Source: Anastrepha obliqua
Taxonomy: Eukaryota > Arthropoda > Insecta > Diptera > Tephritidae
NCBI RefSeq assembly: GCF_027943255.1
Contig: NC_072896.1
Location: 33,072,501-33,136,500 of the forward strand
Length of the DNA stretch: 64,000 nt
Reading direction: 5' to 3'
Shown here piece after piece: positions 21,026 through 31,876 of the stretch. Below the pieces are notes generated by a model. It was given only the letters and a program-made list of their open reading frames with translations, was not told the DNA's origin and did no database searches. The number at the start of each line of letters is the position of its first letter. Position 1 is the first letter of the stretch. Position numbers and translations under genes: made by a program.

Positions 21026-22420
21026 TCATAAGTTAATCGCTGTTCTCGCTACACAGATTCAAAAATCCCGTCAACACGAGGTTCATTATGGAGTTATGCG
21101 AGCTTTTAAGGCACCTATCTTGCGCTAACCTTAAACATACAAAAATGATCATAGTGGATATTCACAATGACCGTAAATGGGGCTTCAACTTTTTTTCTGT
21201 TTCGGCATTAATCTTTCAGGACAAGTTTTTCAATATTTTAAATAATATTTGAAGACGTCGATTAAGACGGCTGAACTTAGCGCTGCACGTCTTCGACTCA
21301 TTTTCTAGCTCGTAAATTATTATTTTTCCTCTTATAAAAGTCCTCATAAACAGTTAGCATGCCCTCCAATATGATCTCTGGTATTTTTCTTGTTCAGTAG
21401 CGAACTTAATACCAGCATGGAACTCACTTTTCTCCGTATCCGATGTTTTCTTCTTGAGTAACTAATTTATACGACGCTATCTGAAAGAATAATACACAGA
21501 ATTGACTGAAAGTTAATATTTATAGTTTTATTCATTCTCCTTCCCTCTCCAACCTCACGACTTCGCGAACTTTTTGACCTCCCCTTGTATGCATGTGGCT
21601 AAGTAAGCAAGGAAAAAGTGCTTGCTCCGAGGAAATGTGAATTGTGAATGAAAAGAAGAACTCAATCCCCAAACGGCCTAGAAAAGTACAAATGTGAGCG
21701 GTTGAGTAGATACGAATATTCTTGAACAGATATGCTGCCATCTGTCATCTACCTCCGGATGAGTGAACGGTTTGGATGACTGGCTAGATGGTTGAGTTAA
21801 ATACATAGCATGCAGTGAGCGGTGCGGCTGTGCAATGTGTAACGGAAGATAGAAGAAAAAGTATGCAATAACTCTAGAAGAAAAAAAATCCTCTCAAAGA
21901 AACGCACAAAAAATGTCATTACCCACAAAAGCTTTAAGCGATTTAGTGAAACCAACAGATTGCCACAAAAATTGATGATTATGCTCAAATAAAATGACTG
22001 AATGGCAAACTAAACGTGGCATAGTATTTAAAAGCTGAGTGTAGTGTGAATCAATGTGGGGTTAAAAAAGAGAAGTGATTGTCAGCCTTCTCTGGACAGA
22101 ACTCACCTACAAACTATTGTGTGCAGTGAGATCGCAGTGTTGGGATCAACGGATATTTCTCTAATCTGTGCAGAATTAATGCCTATAGCGTATAACAGAG
22201 AAGCTTTTGAGCTTTCATAGAAAAATAACTTATCAGAATGAGTGTATGATTGGTCTGCTGAAAGACGTGAGTGAAATAAGACTTGAACTCCTAAGGCAAT
22301 ACGAACAACTTCTCTCAACTAATAGTTGCCTAAATAACACTCGCCTACAAATTAGGCTGGCATACCGTCATATACCCAACTGCCATGTTTTCCTCACAAG
22401 GGAGACTAGTTTTCTACAGA
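21026..22420. other. Non-coding stretch without recognised elements
   Basis: No transposon termini, RNA genes or convincing exons are seen. Purine-rich stretches give spurious ORFs. Confidence 0.4.
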
Positions 22421-22510
22421 GTAGAACTGGTCTTACCAAAATCTTCGGTCTCATTGATAGCCAGGCAGCACTGAAGGCTAAATCAAGAATTGTAAGCAAA
22501 TATTGAGCTT
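22421..22510 (+). mobile_element. Possible LINE RNase H scrap
   Basis: One plus-strand frame reads TKIFGLIDSQAALKAKSRIV, close to the SDSQAAIKAL core of retroelement RNase H seen elsewhere here (10715, 35700). Only about 30 residues align and no neighbouring domain is visible, so chance similarity is possible. Confidence 0.35.
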
Positions 22511-22779
22511 TACGAATGATCAGAAAATCGATGAGTATTTTAATGTCACTCTCAGCCCAATTCATGAAAATGTTAATAACAATGCTTGAGTTCCAAAGAG
22601 CAAATATTGATAGTTGAACTCACTTAAATAGAGCCTTCTAAATTCAACTGTCAGATTTGTCAGATTGATTTCAGTTTGCGAGATAACAGTACTTGAAAAT
22701 TGTAACTTTTTTGTAAATAACTTTCTCAGCTGATTATCGGTATGGTCAGAACGCTGAAGTGAATCGAAAGGGAGATAGA

Positions 22780-23535
22780 TAGCAACCGGAAGTGGCCGGA
22801 TATGGGGATGGCAAGAACCATATGTGAGCAGAGACTGAACTGATTTGAGGCGGTCATAGTCAGGAACTGAAATGACCAGTCCAACGGTAGATTTAAGGCG
22901 GATATGATCACGTAACGGGGATGGCGAGTAGAGGCTGTGCTGATATGAGGCGGATATGGTAAGGAAGAAGAAGTGACTTGAACAGGCGATACACACCGAA
23001 GGAAAGTGAGAGGAAATTGTTAGAACCGGAAATGGACAGAAAGACAAGTGATTTGAGGCGGATATGGTCATGAAGCGGAAATCAATCGAATCGGAGATAT
23101 ACAGCAGATAGAAGTGGCCGGAAGCGGTGACGAGAAGACTCGAAAACAAACAGACACAGGGTAGATTTAAGGCTCATAGAATCACTGAGCGGAGGGGAAT
23201 CATAATGGAAAGACGGAAGTAGCCGGAAATAGGAATGACAAGAACCGGAAGCGAGTAGAGACTGCGGTGGTATGAGGCGGATAAGGTAAGGAAGCGGAAG
23301 CGACCTAAACAGGTGATGCACACCGAAGAAAAGTGAGAAGAAATTTTTATTACAAGAACCGGGAATTGACAAAAAGATAAGTGATTTGAGGCGGATATGT
23401 TCAGGAAGCAGAAGTGTATCAAAACATAGATAGACAACAGACGGAAGTGGCCGGAAACAGGGATTACAAAAACCAGAAAACGAAAATGACTTCAACAGCA
23501 GATGGGCACCGAAGGAAAGTGACAGCAGACAAATA
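22780..23535. repeat. Complex tandem repeat with ~330 bp period
   Basis: GGCGGATATGGTAAGGAAG followed by a CACACCGAAGGAAAGTGAG block at about 22946 recurs as GGCGGATAAGGTAAGGAAG with CACACCGAAGAAAAGTGAG at about 23276. AAGTGATTTGAGGCGGATATG also occurs at about 23043 and 23377, giving a period near 330. Shorter GAAGTGGCCGGA and GGATATGGTCA sub-repeats recur within units. Long minus-strand frames across this array (22562-23149, 23082-23579) follow from the repeat and show no known domain. Confidence 0.8.
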
Positions 23536-23984
23536 GAACTCGGAAAAATCGGCAAGGTTTGTAACGGACATAAAGCCATGTTTCTTGACTGAACTCATCG
23601 CTTAGCTGCAAAGTACAGCTTATGCTTAAAAGCAGTTGAAACAACTTGGGGCTTCTAGGCAACTTAGATATGGGTATGTAGTTGTTCTTATTACCACTTT
23701 TGTGCATAGGCGTCAGGAAGGTAGCCTTTCACGCATCCATGAATTCTTCACTCCCAAGTGATTGATTGAGCCAATTCCAAAACATTAAATACTTTAAATA
23801 GTTGAGGTTTATTTATATACCAGCAGGGCCGTAGAAAGTATATCCGGGCCACGGGGGGAAATTGCAAATGCGGGCCCTTTCCAATTATGTCTAATTCATA
23901 TAATTCGAATTACTATCGAGTCCCTTCAGAGAACTCCAAGCCCGGGGTAAAAATAAATTTTAAGTGTCTTCCACCACTTTTTTC
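23536..23984. other. Short non-coding stretch with a possible transposon end
   Basis: At about 23824 the sequence CAGGGCCGTAGAAAGTATA followed by CCGGGCCACGGGGGGAAA resembles the end of some DNA transposons. No partner end or target duplication was found. Confidence 0.3.
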
Positions 23985-25080
23985 CAAAGATAAATAATAA
24001 AATGAAAACAATTTTTTTTCAAAAAACTAAATATAATATTTTTCGAAAAATGTTTCTTTCTCAAAAAATTATTTCCAAAAATTTTCTTTTCCAAACATTT
24101 TTTTATTCAATATTTTTTTCCGAAAAAATTATATTACAAAAACAAATGTTTCCCAAAAAAAGAAAAAAATGTTTCCCAAAAAAAGAAAATGAAATTTTTT
24201 TCCAAAAAATAATTCATTTTCCAAAAGTTATTTTTTTCCAAAAAAGTTTATTTGTTTAGAAATATGTTTCCCAACAATATTTTTTCCAAAAGTTATTTTT
24301 TTTAACAAAAACATGTTAGGTGTTTTCCACCATTTTTTTTCAAAACTAAATAATAAAATTAAAACATTTTTTTCCAAAAACTAAATTTAATATTTCTGGA
24401 AAAATGTTTATTTCCAAAAAATGTATTTCCAAAAATTTTTTTATACGATATTTTTTCCGAAAAAATTATAGAAAAATGTTTTCCAAAAAATAATTTATTT
24501 TCCCAAAGTTATTTCTTTAAAAACAAACAAATTTTAAATGTTTTCCTGCCATTATTTTTTCAAGAATAAATAATAAAATTAAAAATTTTTTTTTTCCAAA
24601 AACTTAATATAAAATTTTTCGAAAAATATTATTTCTCAAAAATTTATTTCCAAAATTTTTCTTTTCCAAACATTTTTTTATCCAATATTTTTTTCCGAAG
24701 AAATGACAAAAACATGTTTACCAAAAATTAAAAAAAAAATTAAATTTTTTTCCAAAAAACAATTTATTTCCCAAAAGTTATTTCTTAAACAAAAAAATTT
24801 TAAATGTTTTCCATCATTTTTTTCCAAAATAAATAATAAAATTAACATAATTTTTTTCAAAAACCTTAATGTAATATTTTTCACAAAATTTTCTTTCTCA
24901 AAAATTTATTTGCAAAATTTTTTTATCCAATTTTATTTTCTGAAGAAATTACAAAAACAATGTTTAAATTTTTCTCCAAATTCATCATTTCCCAAAAGTT
25001 ATTTTTTTCCAAAAAAGTTTATTTACTTAGAAATATGTTTTCCAACAATATTTTTTTAATACAAATAAAGTACAATTTTT
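23985..25080. repeat. AT-rich tandem repeat array (~220-355 bp units)
   Basis: AAATAATAAAATTAAAAC-like units begin at about 23993, 24348, 24567 and 24828. Each contains runs of TTTTTTCCAAAAA, TTTCGAAAAATG and TTTTTATCCAATATTTTTT. Unit length varies through small deletions. No coding potential; ORFs rich in F, K and N are artefacts. Confidence 0.8.
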
Positions 25081-26121
25081 TTCAAAAGGGACGGATTCTA
25101 AAAAGACAAGGGAATAAACCAGTAATGCCTGCTCGCGTTGAAGATTTTATATTTAGGGTGCCATCAACCACGTCAGCGTTTCAGAGAGTTCTCTAAAATC
25201 AATTGGGCGTATTAACATCCAAACAAATATCATCAAAGGCAGCCGATTCAGGCTCAACAACCTCTTGAGAGGAATTTTCACGTGTCCCATAGACTCAATA
25301 AACGGAATAATCATAAAATAATATTAATAATAAACCTCGAATGGAAGGTCTGAGCTCGTTTTTTTTTTTTTTTTTTGATTAAACATAACGTTAAAAGGCC
25401 TTTGGATTCGATTGTATTTCAAAAACGAACTTCTGAACATAATTTCTATGAAGATTTTTACTTAAGAATTTAAACTCTCTTCAATATATCAAATATTTAT
25501 CCTTTTATTTTTCCCCTCCCTTCACATTCCATTTCTCATTGGTGTGCCTAGACATTTTGAAGTCACGTGCACTATAGCAGTAGTAGTAACATTTTCTATT
25601 TTAATTTAAATAATTTTCAATCCCATTGTTAATTACTTTTTACATTTAAAATTCCCTTCAATGTCATTCAATTTCATCTCCCGTACCGCTCTACAAAAGA
25701 AATGAAAAATGAAGAAGCTGGAAGATTAATTACTTCAAAGCCAAATACGCCGTTGGAGAACTGTGGAATCGTAAATTTTTCAAAAATTATTATATAAAAA
25801 ATTTGTAGTCCTTTAAAAAAAAATATTAACTAATCCTTCGCGCCACACCTGTAATCCTCACGCACGACACACGTCTCGCCCAAAAGCCGCCACCTGGGCA
25901 CCCTTTTATTTTTTCGACTTTTCGTTGCCACACTCACACCTCGACCAACTCTCGTCACTTGCTGATCCTTAGTTTTCGCTCGCAACCCTCAGAGCAACTT
26001 GTCGCATTACGAGCGCCCGGCGGTCATATTTCTTTTAACAACTGCCAAATGCATTTCAATTTAATTCAATGTGTGCGCACTGTTCGACCCCCTTTACACG
26101 GTTACCCTATCCTCATATGCA

Positions 26122-26158
<37 letters not shown>

Positions 26159-26934
26159 CAATCAACCCACATTTGTACTCTTAAAATGACATCAGACAAA
26201 CCATGATTTTTTATGTCTTGTAAAAGAAACATTAACAAACCAAACAACACAAAAAAGACAACACCAAAAAAATATTCATAATAGAAGGCCAGTAAAGGAG
26301 GAAATGAAATGTAAGTGAAAAAATAAAGAAGAATGAAGACTGCAGCATAAGTTAGTAAAGCTTGATATGCATGAAGCCAGTAAAGCCTATCTTAAGACTA
26401 TGGCTATATAATATGATAAAAAATGTGAAGGCGGCACAATAGTATACAGTGAGTTGGGCGTGACAAGAGATGTAGTAAAATTTAAGAGGTGTGTAAATGA
26501 TACCTTATATGTTAAATGATAAGTATGTAAAGATTAAGGTATACGCTAAGGGCCGTAAAGATTAAATAATAGTTCAATTTATTTGCTGAGTTAAGTGTTA
26601 AAGTATAGGTTAATGAATGGCTTAAATCATGTGTTGAAGTGTACATTATAGGGAAGGTTAAATTATATGCTAAGGAATATCCAATAACATCCGAGGCTTT
26701 GTTTTCTTTTTCATTGCGGGGGATTTTTACGTGGCGGATCCCAAACCCAACGCACAGACAAATATCCCGGATTGCTTTGCCTTCTCACATTAGCTAGCTC
26801 TCAAACGGATCTTCGGATGCTACCCAGATGATACTTGTGCGAAATCCGGAAGTTGTTACCTGCTGGGACCATATGCAGAAGAATCGTCTTGGCCACTCTC
26901 AAGTGAGTGGCGATAAGGGACTTTCCCCACATAC
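25081..26934. other. Mostly unique non-coding DNA with a (GT)n microsatellite
   Basis: Contains the (GT)n tract at 26125-26157. A segment at about 26700-26830 (GGCGGATCCCAAACCCAACG, CTCAAACGGATCTTCGGATG) looks like eroded retroelement sequence but gives no readable domain. Confidence 0.45.
26125..26157. repeat. (GT)n microsatellite
   Basis: About sixteen GT units preceded by ATGCATGTAT. A plain dinucleotide repeat, likely polymorphic. Confidence 0.95.
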
Positions 26935-28010
26935 ATGAAAAAGCTTGGAGGATGACAATATCCGATGAGGCGTCCCTTGAAGTATTTGAGAGAATGGTTA
27001 GGAATGAATAGCTGCCCTTACAAAAGGCCCACTTGGACAGATATTCAAAATTCGTTCGTTGTAATACCATACAGAGGGAAGGAGAAGGGAGGGAAGAAGG
27101 GGCCTTGGGATTAGAGGATGATGACCTTAGTGGATGGTCATCATCCTCTTCGCCGCTTCGTTCGTAATTAGCCGCATGTTTGTGCAATATCCCAACGCTC
27201 ACTGAGTTAACGAGAGACCCATTTTTCCCACAGGCCACATGTTCTCAAGGGAACCCCAATACTATCATTTTGTGATGAAACCATCTCCAGGGTCCCCTGT
27301 CTATCCAGCCCTCTAGTTTCCCTCTATGCCGCTGTGACCGGAAAGCCAAATGAGCCTAATATCGAAGTATTCGGATGCAATCGAGAGAGAATCCAGGTAT
27401 TCCCCGACTAATTTCGAACGCACAAACAACGAGCCCAAGACTCTAATTGTCGCATGGCCGTCGGAGTAGATATTTACATCCTTTACAGGAATTACCGAAG
27501 TGAGCAACTAGTTCACTGCTTCCTTAATTGCGGCTACCTTCGGTTGGAAAGCACTACAGTGGTACGGAAGCCTGAGCTTGATGGAGAGTTCCTCGCAGAA
27601 TACTTCCCCATCAACTCTTCCGTCCAACTTCGAGGCATCCGTAAACATGTTTGCCATATCTTGCTTACAAAATTTTGCACCGTACCCACTCATCTCTTGG
27701 AAAAAGTTCCGCTCGGACCTAGCGTGAGTGTACAATGATGAAAGAAAGATTCTGCGGAAGGTGTTATGACCTTCGCACGTTGAAGACCGAATATCATAGG
27801 CGATGGAACAGTAAGCTGTATGAGCATTACGACGACATGGACATAGTGCAGCGAATAAAGATCCAGTAATACAAGCTGGTGGTAGCAGAGGAAGAGGAAG
27901 GCATCCTATGCGTTGGAAAAATCAGGTGGAGAAGGACTTCACTTCAACTAGCGCGCTTTTTTAAACTCAGGCAAAATCGCATAAGTGGTTATTCAAGAAG
28001 TGGTCAAAAA
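26935..28010 (+). mobile_element. RTE-clade LINE C-terminal fragment, split by a LINE insertion
   Basis: The left part (to 26997) encodes AWRMTISDEASLEVFER-type sequence. The right part (from 27736) resumes with ERKILRKV and continues to GGSRGRGRHPMRWKNQVEKD (around 27885), then an eroded tail. The two parts align with the continuous element at 18060-18480, so the minus-strand LINE at 26998-27735 was inserted between them. Frameshifts are numerous. Confidence 0.8.
26998..27735 (-). mobile_element. RNase H-bearing LINE 3' portion nested in an RTE
   Basis: On the minus strand the frame 27735-27313 reads MFTDASKLDGRVDGEVFCEE, then PYHCSAFQPKVAAIKEAVN, a TAG stop at 27510-27508 where a tryptophan codon would be expected, LLTSVIPVKDVNIYSDGHAT and IRLIWLSGHSGIEGN. 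This is a retroelement RNase H domain with one in-frame nonsense change. The 3' UTR (27300-26998) ends as TAACC and is homologous to 5101-5497. The insertion lies inside an RTE copy; imperfect GAGAGAA/GAAAGAA at the edges could be remnants of a target duplication. Confidence 0.85.
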
Positions 28011-28899
28011 AAAGAAGTTAGCTCTAGACCTTAGTTCTCTAGAAGAATTCGGACATAATTGTGAGATGTTTTGATGTCAAACAGAAAATTTTCTTTCCTC
28101 ACCAATTCGTCAGGCACACAGTTTTTCTTATTGCTGCAAGCTTTGCCTGGCCACCGGAAGTTTTTGTTTAAGGAGTTCCGGCGGGTATACGCAACTTCCC
28201 TTTTTTTAATTTATTTTGCGTCGCAGATATCGTAGTCATCTTCTTGGAAAGTATTTATGTGAAGAAGGTGTTTCCGAAAGTGAGATAAGGGGTTGAGTAT
28301 GTAATCTAGATGCCTGAAATTTGAGAGACAGTCGTCAAAAATTTTGCAGTAGTCTCATCTTGAGTCTTCACATTTCTTTATTAAGTATAACTGCGCTACA
28401 GCAAGAAAGACTTTCCTCCCTGGTGCAGCAAGCCGCTGACCGACTTCAAAGAGAAGATTTTTAATGAATGTTACCAAATTAAAACCTTTCAAACTTACCG
28501 TGAAATTTTGAATGAATACAAAAAAAATTGAATATGCGACACACCACTCTTGAAAGGAGTACTGCGAATCCATTGAATCCGTGAAAGATTCTGCCAGACC
28601 AAGCAAGACCCTTTCGTGGGATCACTCCTGCAGAACTCTTGTAAAAATGGAATATGGGGAGTGGCTGAATCTGCAGAAGAATTCTTAACTATCCTGGTAA
28701 ATACACATTTTACGGAAAATTCTATTACCCCACGTGACATTGTCGGCACGAGACGACAGGTAAGGTTACTCGATGTTTCACTGAAATCGATCCTGTTTGT
28801 TGACAGAATCACCTAGGCAATCAATGGTGCAAATCCAACGCCATGGTGCAGTTCTAAAATGGTCAGCTCCTGTAACGAGGAGATCAAATCTCTTGTGTG
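28011..28899. other. Non-coding stretch, possibly eroded repeats
   Basis: No domain, terminal repeat or RNA is recognised. Short ORFs on both strands (28355-28816) have no recognisable motif. Confidence 0.35.
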
Positions 28900-29440
28900 T
28901 GCAGGTAACATTTCTCTGAAATTGCTGATGAGCTTGCCAGAAAGGGGACTGAATTGGTCTCAGAAATCTCCTACCCGCTCATCGGCATCCCCCTGACTGT
29001 TGTTGATGTGGAATTGTACAACTTATTTCTCAGGAAAGCACAGAAAAGATGGAGCTCCATTTCTCCATGTGCTATTTCGCAAGCCCTTTGCCACCAGTAC
29101 AATAGATGCAGGGCGCGGAAAGTTCTGGACGCCATTCAATTTCCAAACTCTTAGCTGTGTTTATCGGTCACTGGACGATCGGCATACACGCGGAAAAGCT
29201 AGGTTTACCATTTACTCCCTATTGCAGAAGTTTTGGGGAGCTTTCAGAGAAGGAGACTGTTGAGCACTTTCTCTGTAAATGTCCGGGCTTGGCAGCTAGA
29301 GTATTAAGGTCACTAGGTGCTCGTTTGTTCGACGGCCTGGGGCAATGCGCTAACGTAAATCCCACCAACCCTCCCCGTTACATCAACAACTCTGGCTGAC
29401 AGTAGATGCTTGCCTGGAGGTCTCATAATGGTACCAAGAC
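28900..29440 (+). mobile_element. RNase H-bearing LINE C terminus, plus-strand copy
   Basis: Plus-strand frames read SEIADELARKGTELVSEIS (around 28915), LYNLFLRKAQKRWSSISPCA (around 29015) and, after a frameshift, EKETVEHFLCKCPGLAARVL (around 29250). These parallel ADELARKGSTEPVSAVS, FPRKAQDRWRSVSSCDTS and EHFLCKCLAQAARRL in the minus-strand element at 9906-11335, so the two belong to one family. It is 5' truncated just before the end of RNase H. Confidence 0.82.
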
Positions 29441-29550
29441 GACGCTTTAGTGCTACATAAGAAGTGGCAGAGTTTAACGATTTCACCCACCTACCATAAC
29501 TGTACTACCGCTTGGTTCATGTTTTCTAAGGGATCAGCAGGCAGAATATT

Positions 29551-30373
29551 GAAAAAAATGATAATAATTAGCGCGTACATTTCTTTTAGGTGTTTGGCCG
29601 AGTTACTCCTCTTACAGGATTGCCAATATTCGACGGACCCATCTGGCTACCCTGTATCTTTTGACAAAGACGTCAGATCGCTTAATGATATACCGCGTTG
29701 GAAGCGTCAGTCCAAGCAGATTTTTACCATGGAACAGTACACACCACGCGAGCGCTCCAAAATTGTTGAAATTTACATTCAACAAAAGAAGTCAATTGTG
29801 AAAGCTCAACGTGCGTATAAAAATTAAATAATGTGAAAAGTGCGCCTTCTAAGAACACCATTAAACGTTTGTACAAAAGGTTTTCGACTGGTGATGCTCT
29901 TTCTAATCCAAAGAGACCAAATCAAAGCCGACCAAGGCGTCGCCAAGGACATACAAAAATCGCCGTTCTCAGAAGTTGGGCATTGCTCGGACCACTTTAC
30001 AACGAATTATCCGCATTGATTTGCATTTATTCCCGTATAAGATTCAATTGACGCAAAGATTGTTGCCTGCAGACAAGCCTCGTCGATTGGAATGGGCCCA
30101 AAGAGTCAACGAAATCCGTCGAGTTCGTCGAATATGGGCAACCCTGTATTTGTAGCGTCTTCATGTTGTTTTACAAATGGAAGGACCTACAGTTTCAAGC
30201 CGACTCCGAACGGCAAATGATTTTTTACGAAAAGCCTTTTCATAACCGAGAGGTTTGCTGGGAGGGGCGACCGCTTTTTCCTATCATTTTGCTGTTTCAT
30301 GCACGGATATTCGAACATACGCACTCCCGAAAGGTAGTCACTCACCAAACCATTCGGCTACAGCGGCCGCCAA
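29551..30373 (-). mobile_element. SINE family A interrupted by a DD41D derivative
   Basis: SINE sequence lies at 29551-29614 (tail, TAGCGCGTACA, GGTGTTTGGCCGAG) and resumes at 30147 (TTTGTAGCGTCTTCATG) through the head-region end GGCCGCC at 30372. The decamer GCAGAATATT occurs at 29541-29550 and 30374-30383, a target duplication of the original SINE insertion. The interior 29615-30146 is a separate mariner-type element. Joining the SINE halves across one TA restores the family sequence. Confidence 0.9.
29615..30146 (+). mobile_element. Non-autonomous DD41D-like element, N-terminal half
   Basis: The left end CAGGATTGCCAATATTCGAC and the reverse complement of the right end CAGGGTTGCCCATATTCGAC form TIRs, bounded by TA at 29613-29614 and 30147-30148. 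The body encodes the N-terminal DNA-binding region only: MEQYTPRERSKIVEIYIQQK (29730), SAPSKNTIKRLYKRFSTGDA (29835) and, after a frameshift, FPYKIQLTQRLLPADKPRRL (about 30030). The catalytic domain is deleted. Confidence 0.88.
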
Positions 30374-31876
30374 GCAGAATATTAACTATTATTTTGAATA
30401 TTAACTATTAACTTGAAATGTTAAAAGCTGTGTCATTTTTTGAGAATATGCGCCCACTGTGCGTATAACATTTTACGACACCAACACCGTTACCCTTAAA
30501 CCACTACTGATGGGCATTCTGGTGGTGACTGCTTCTTCATATTAAACTCACTCAGGCTGATTGGGCCTTGGTGGTGGTGGTGGTGGTTGTTGTGGTAGTG
30601 CCAGTGGTGCCGAAACTCACCAGCCGTCATAAGCCCATCCAACAGTGTCGTAATACTATTTTAACACCTATGGGAATTTTGCTACCCCCAAATGGAAATG
30701 GCAATGCAAATGGAAATGGAAATGTAAATGGCAATGGAAATGAAAGAAGAGATGCTGACTTATGCCCTCCTCTAGCGACTGCCTCGCCACGGGTTCAACA
30801 AACACGAAAATACTTGCGTACATTTGCACCCATTTTCTACAAGGCTAAAGGTTAAATTTCACGTAAGTAGGCAAACCTCAATCCATAACCTCACCTACAC
30901 ACACATACATGGGCATATGTGTTCTTACACATGCACATATACATACATATGTTAGTGGCATATTGGGTGCATATAAAAAGGAATTGGACATGGTGCTTCT
31001 ACACATTCGACACACAAACAAACACAACGCGTAAACATATCCTTAAGCGTAACGAGTGTGGCATGCAAGAACCCCTGCTTAGTGCTTCCACACCTTCCGC
31101 TCGCATCACATGCCGCGCTGCCTTGCGTGCTATCCCATCGGCTCATCAATAACAGCCAAATATGCGCAGCTTAAAGTCAACGCCCTTCTCCGGGCCAACA
31201 TATCGAAATGCATTTTTCGGCCCTGGAGCCCCCATCTGCTTTAGTTTTTGAGTTGTTTGTTGCGTTGTTAGCTACCATATTTGGAATTGGAACATATTTT
31301 TATCCCTTTGCTCTCTGGGGACTCACTATTTTCAATAAAAAAAAAATTTGCTTTACTCCCCCAGTGCACTTTTTTGCTCTTGCTTCGGGTTTTCTATGTT
31401 ATTTTTATTGTAGTGCTCGTTTGTTTTAGTTCTAATAAATACAAATAGACAGCAGGCTTTGCTAAAGTATAGCCAAGCATCTGAAGCAGCCTTTTAGGCT
31501 TTGAGGCTGATTGGCAGTAAAAACCCTTGTTTGAATTTTGTGTTGCTTATTTATTTATTCTTTTTTTTGTTATTTTTTTTTTTTTTTGTTTTGTTGGTTG
31601 TAAACAAGTATTTATTTCTGTAGTTAATGTGACTGCGGTTTCCATTTTCTCAACACATCTTTGGCATCTAAAGCCCAGAAGTTGACATTTTTTTATTTGA
31701 TTAACGAAATAGTAAATTAGCATGGAAAAATGTGCAGCAAAGAACTTAGGCAACAAGAAACTCTAAATTTGTGGTGCAAAAAAAAAATATTTGCGCTTGC
31801 AGCAGAAATACAAGGAGCAGCTATTATATAACGAGACTGACTCGCCTTTTTTTGTATTGAAATTGAACATCTAATA
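30374..31876. other. Non-coding, low-complexity-rich stretch
   Basis: Holds a GTGGTG run (about 30568-30600) and AATGGA/AATGGC hexamer repeats (30691-30743). An open frame at 30568-30855 is built on these (VVVVV then NGNGNANGNGN) and ends just before a GTAAGT at about 30861. I regard it as low-complexity DNA, although a small exon cannot be excluded. The remainder looks unique. Confidence 0.45.

Noticed and set aside
22562..23579. Long minus-strand ORFs (195 and 165 codons)
   Set aside because: They run through a tandem repeat and have no recognisable domain; kept only as a repeat finding.
23824..23880. Possible DNA transposon end (CAGGGCCGTAGAAAG...)
   Set aside because: No matching inverted end or target duplication could be found, so it was not called as an element.
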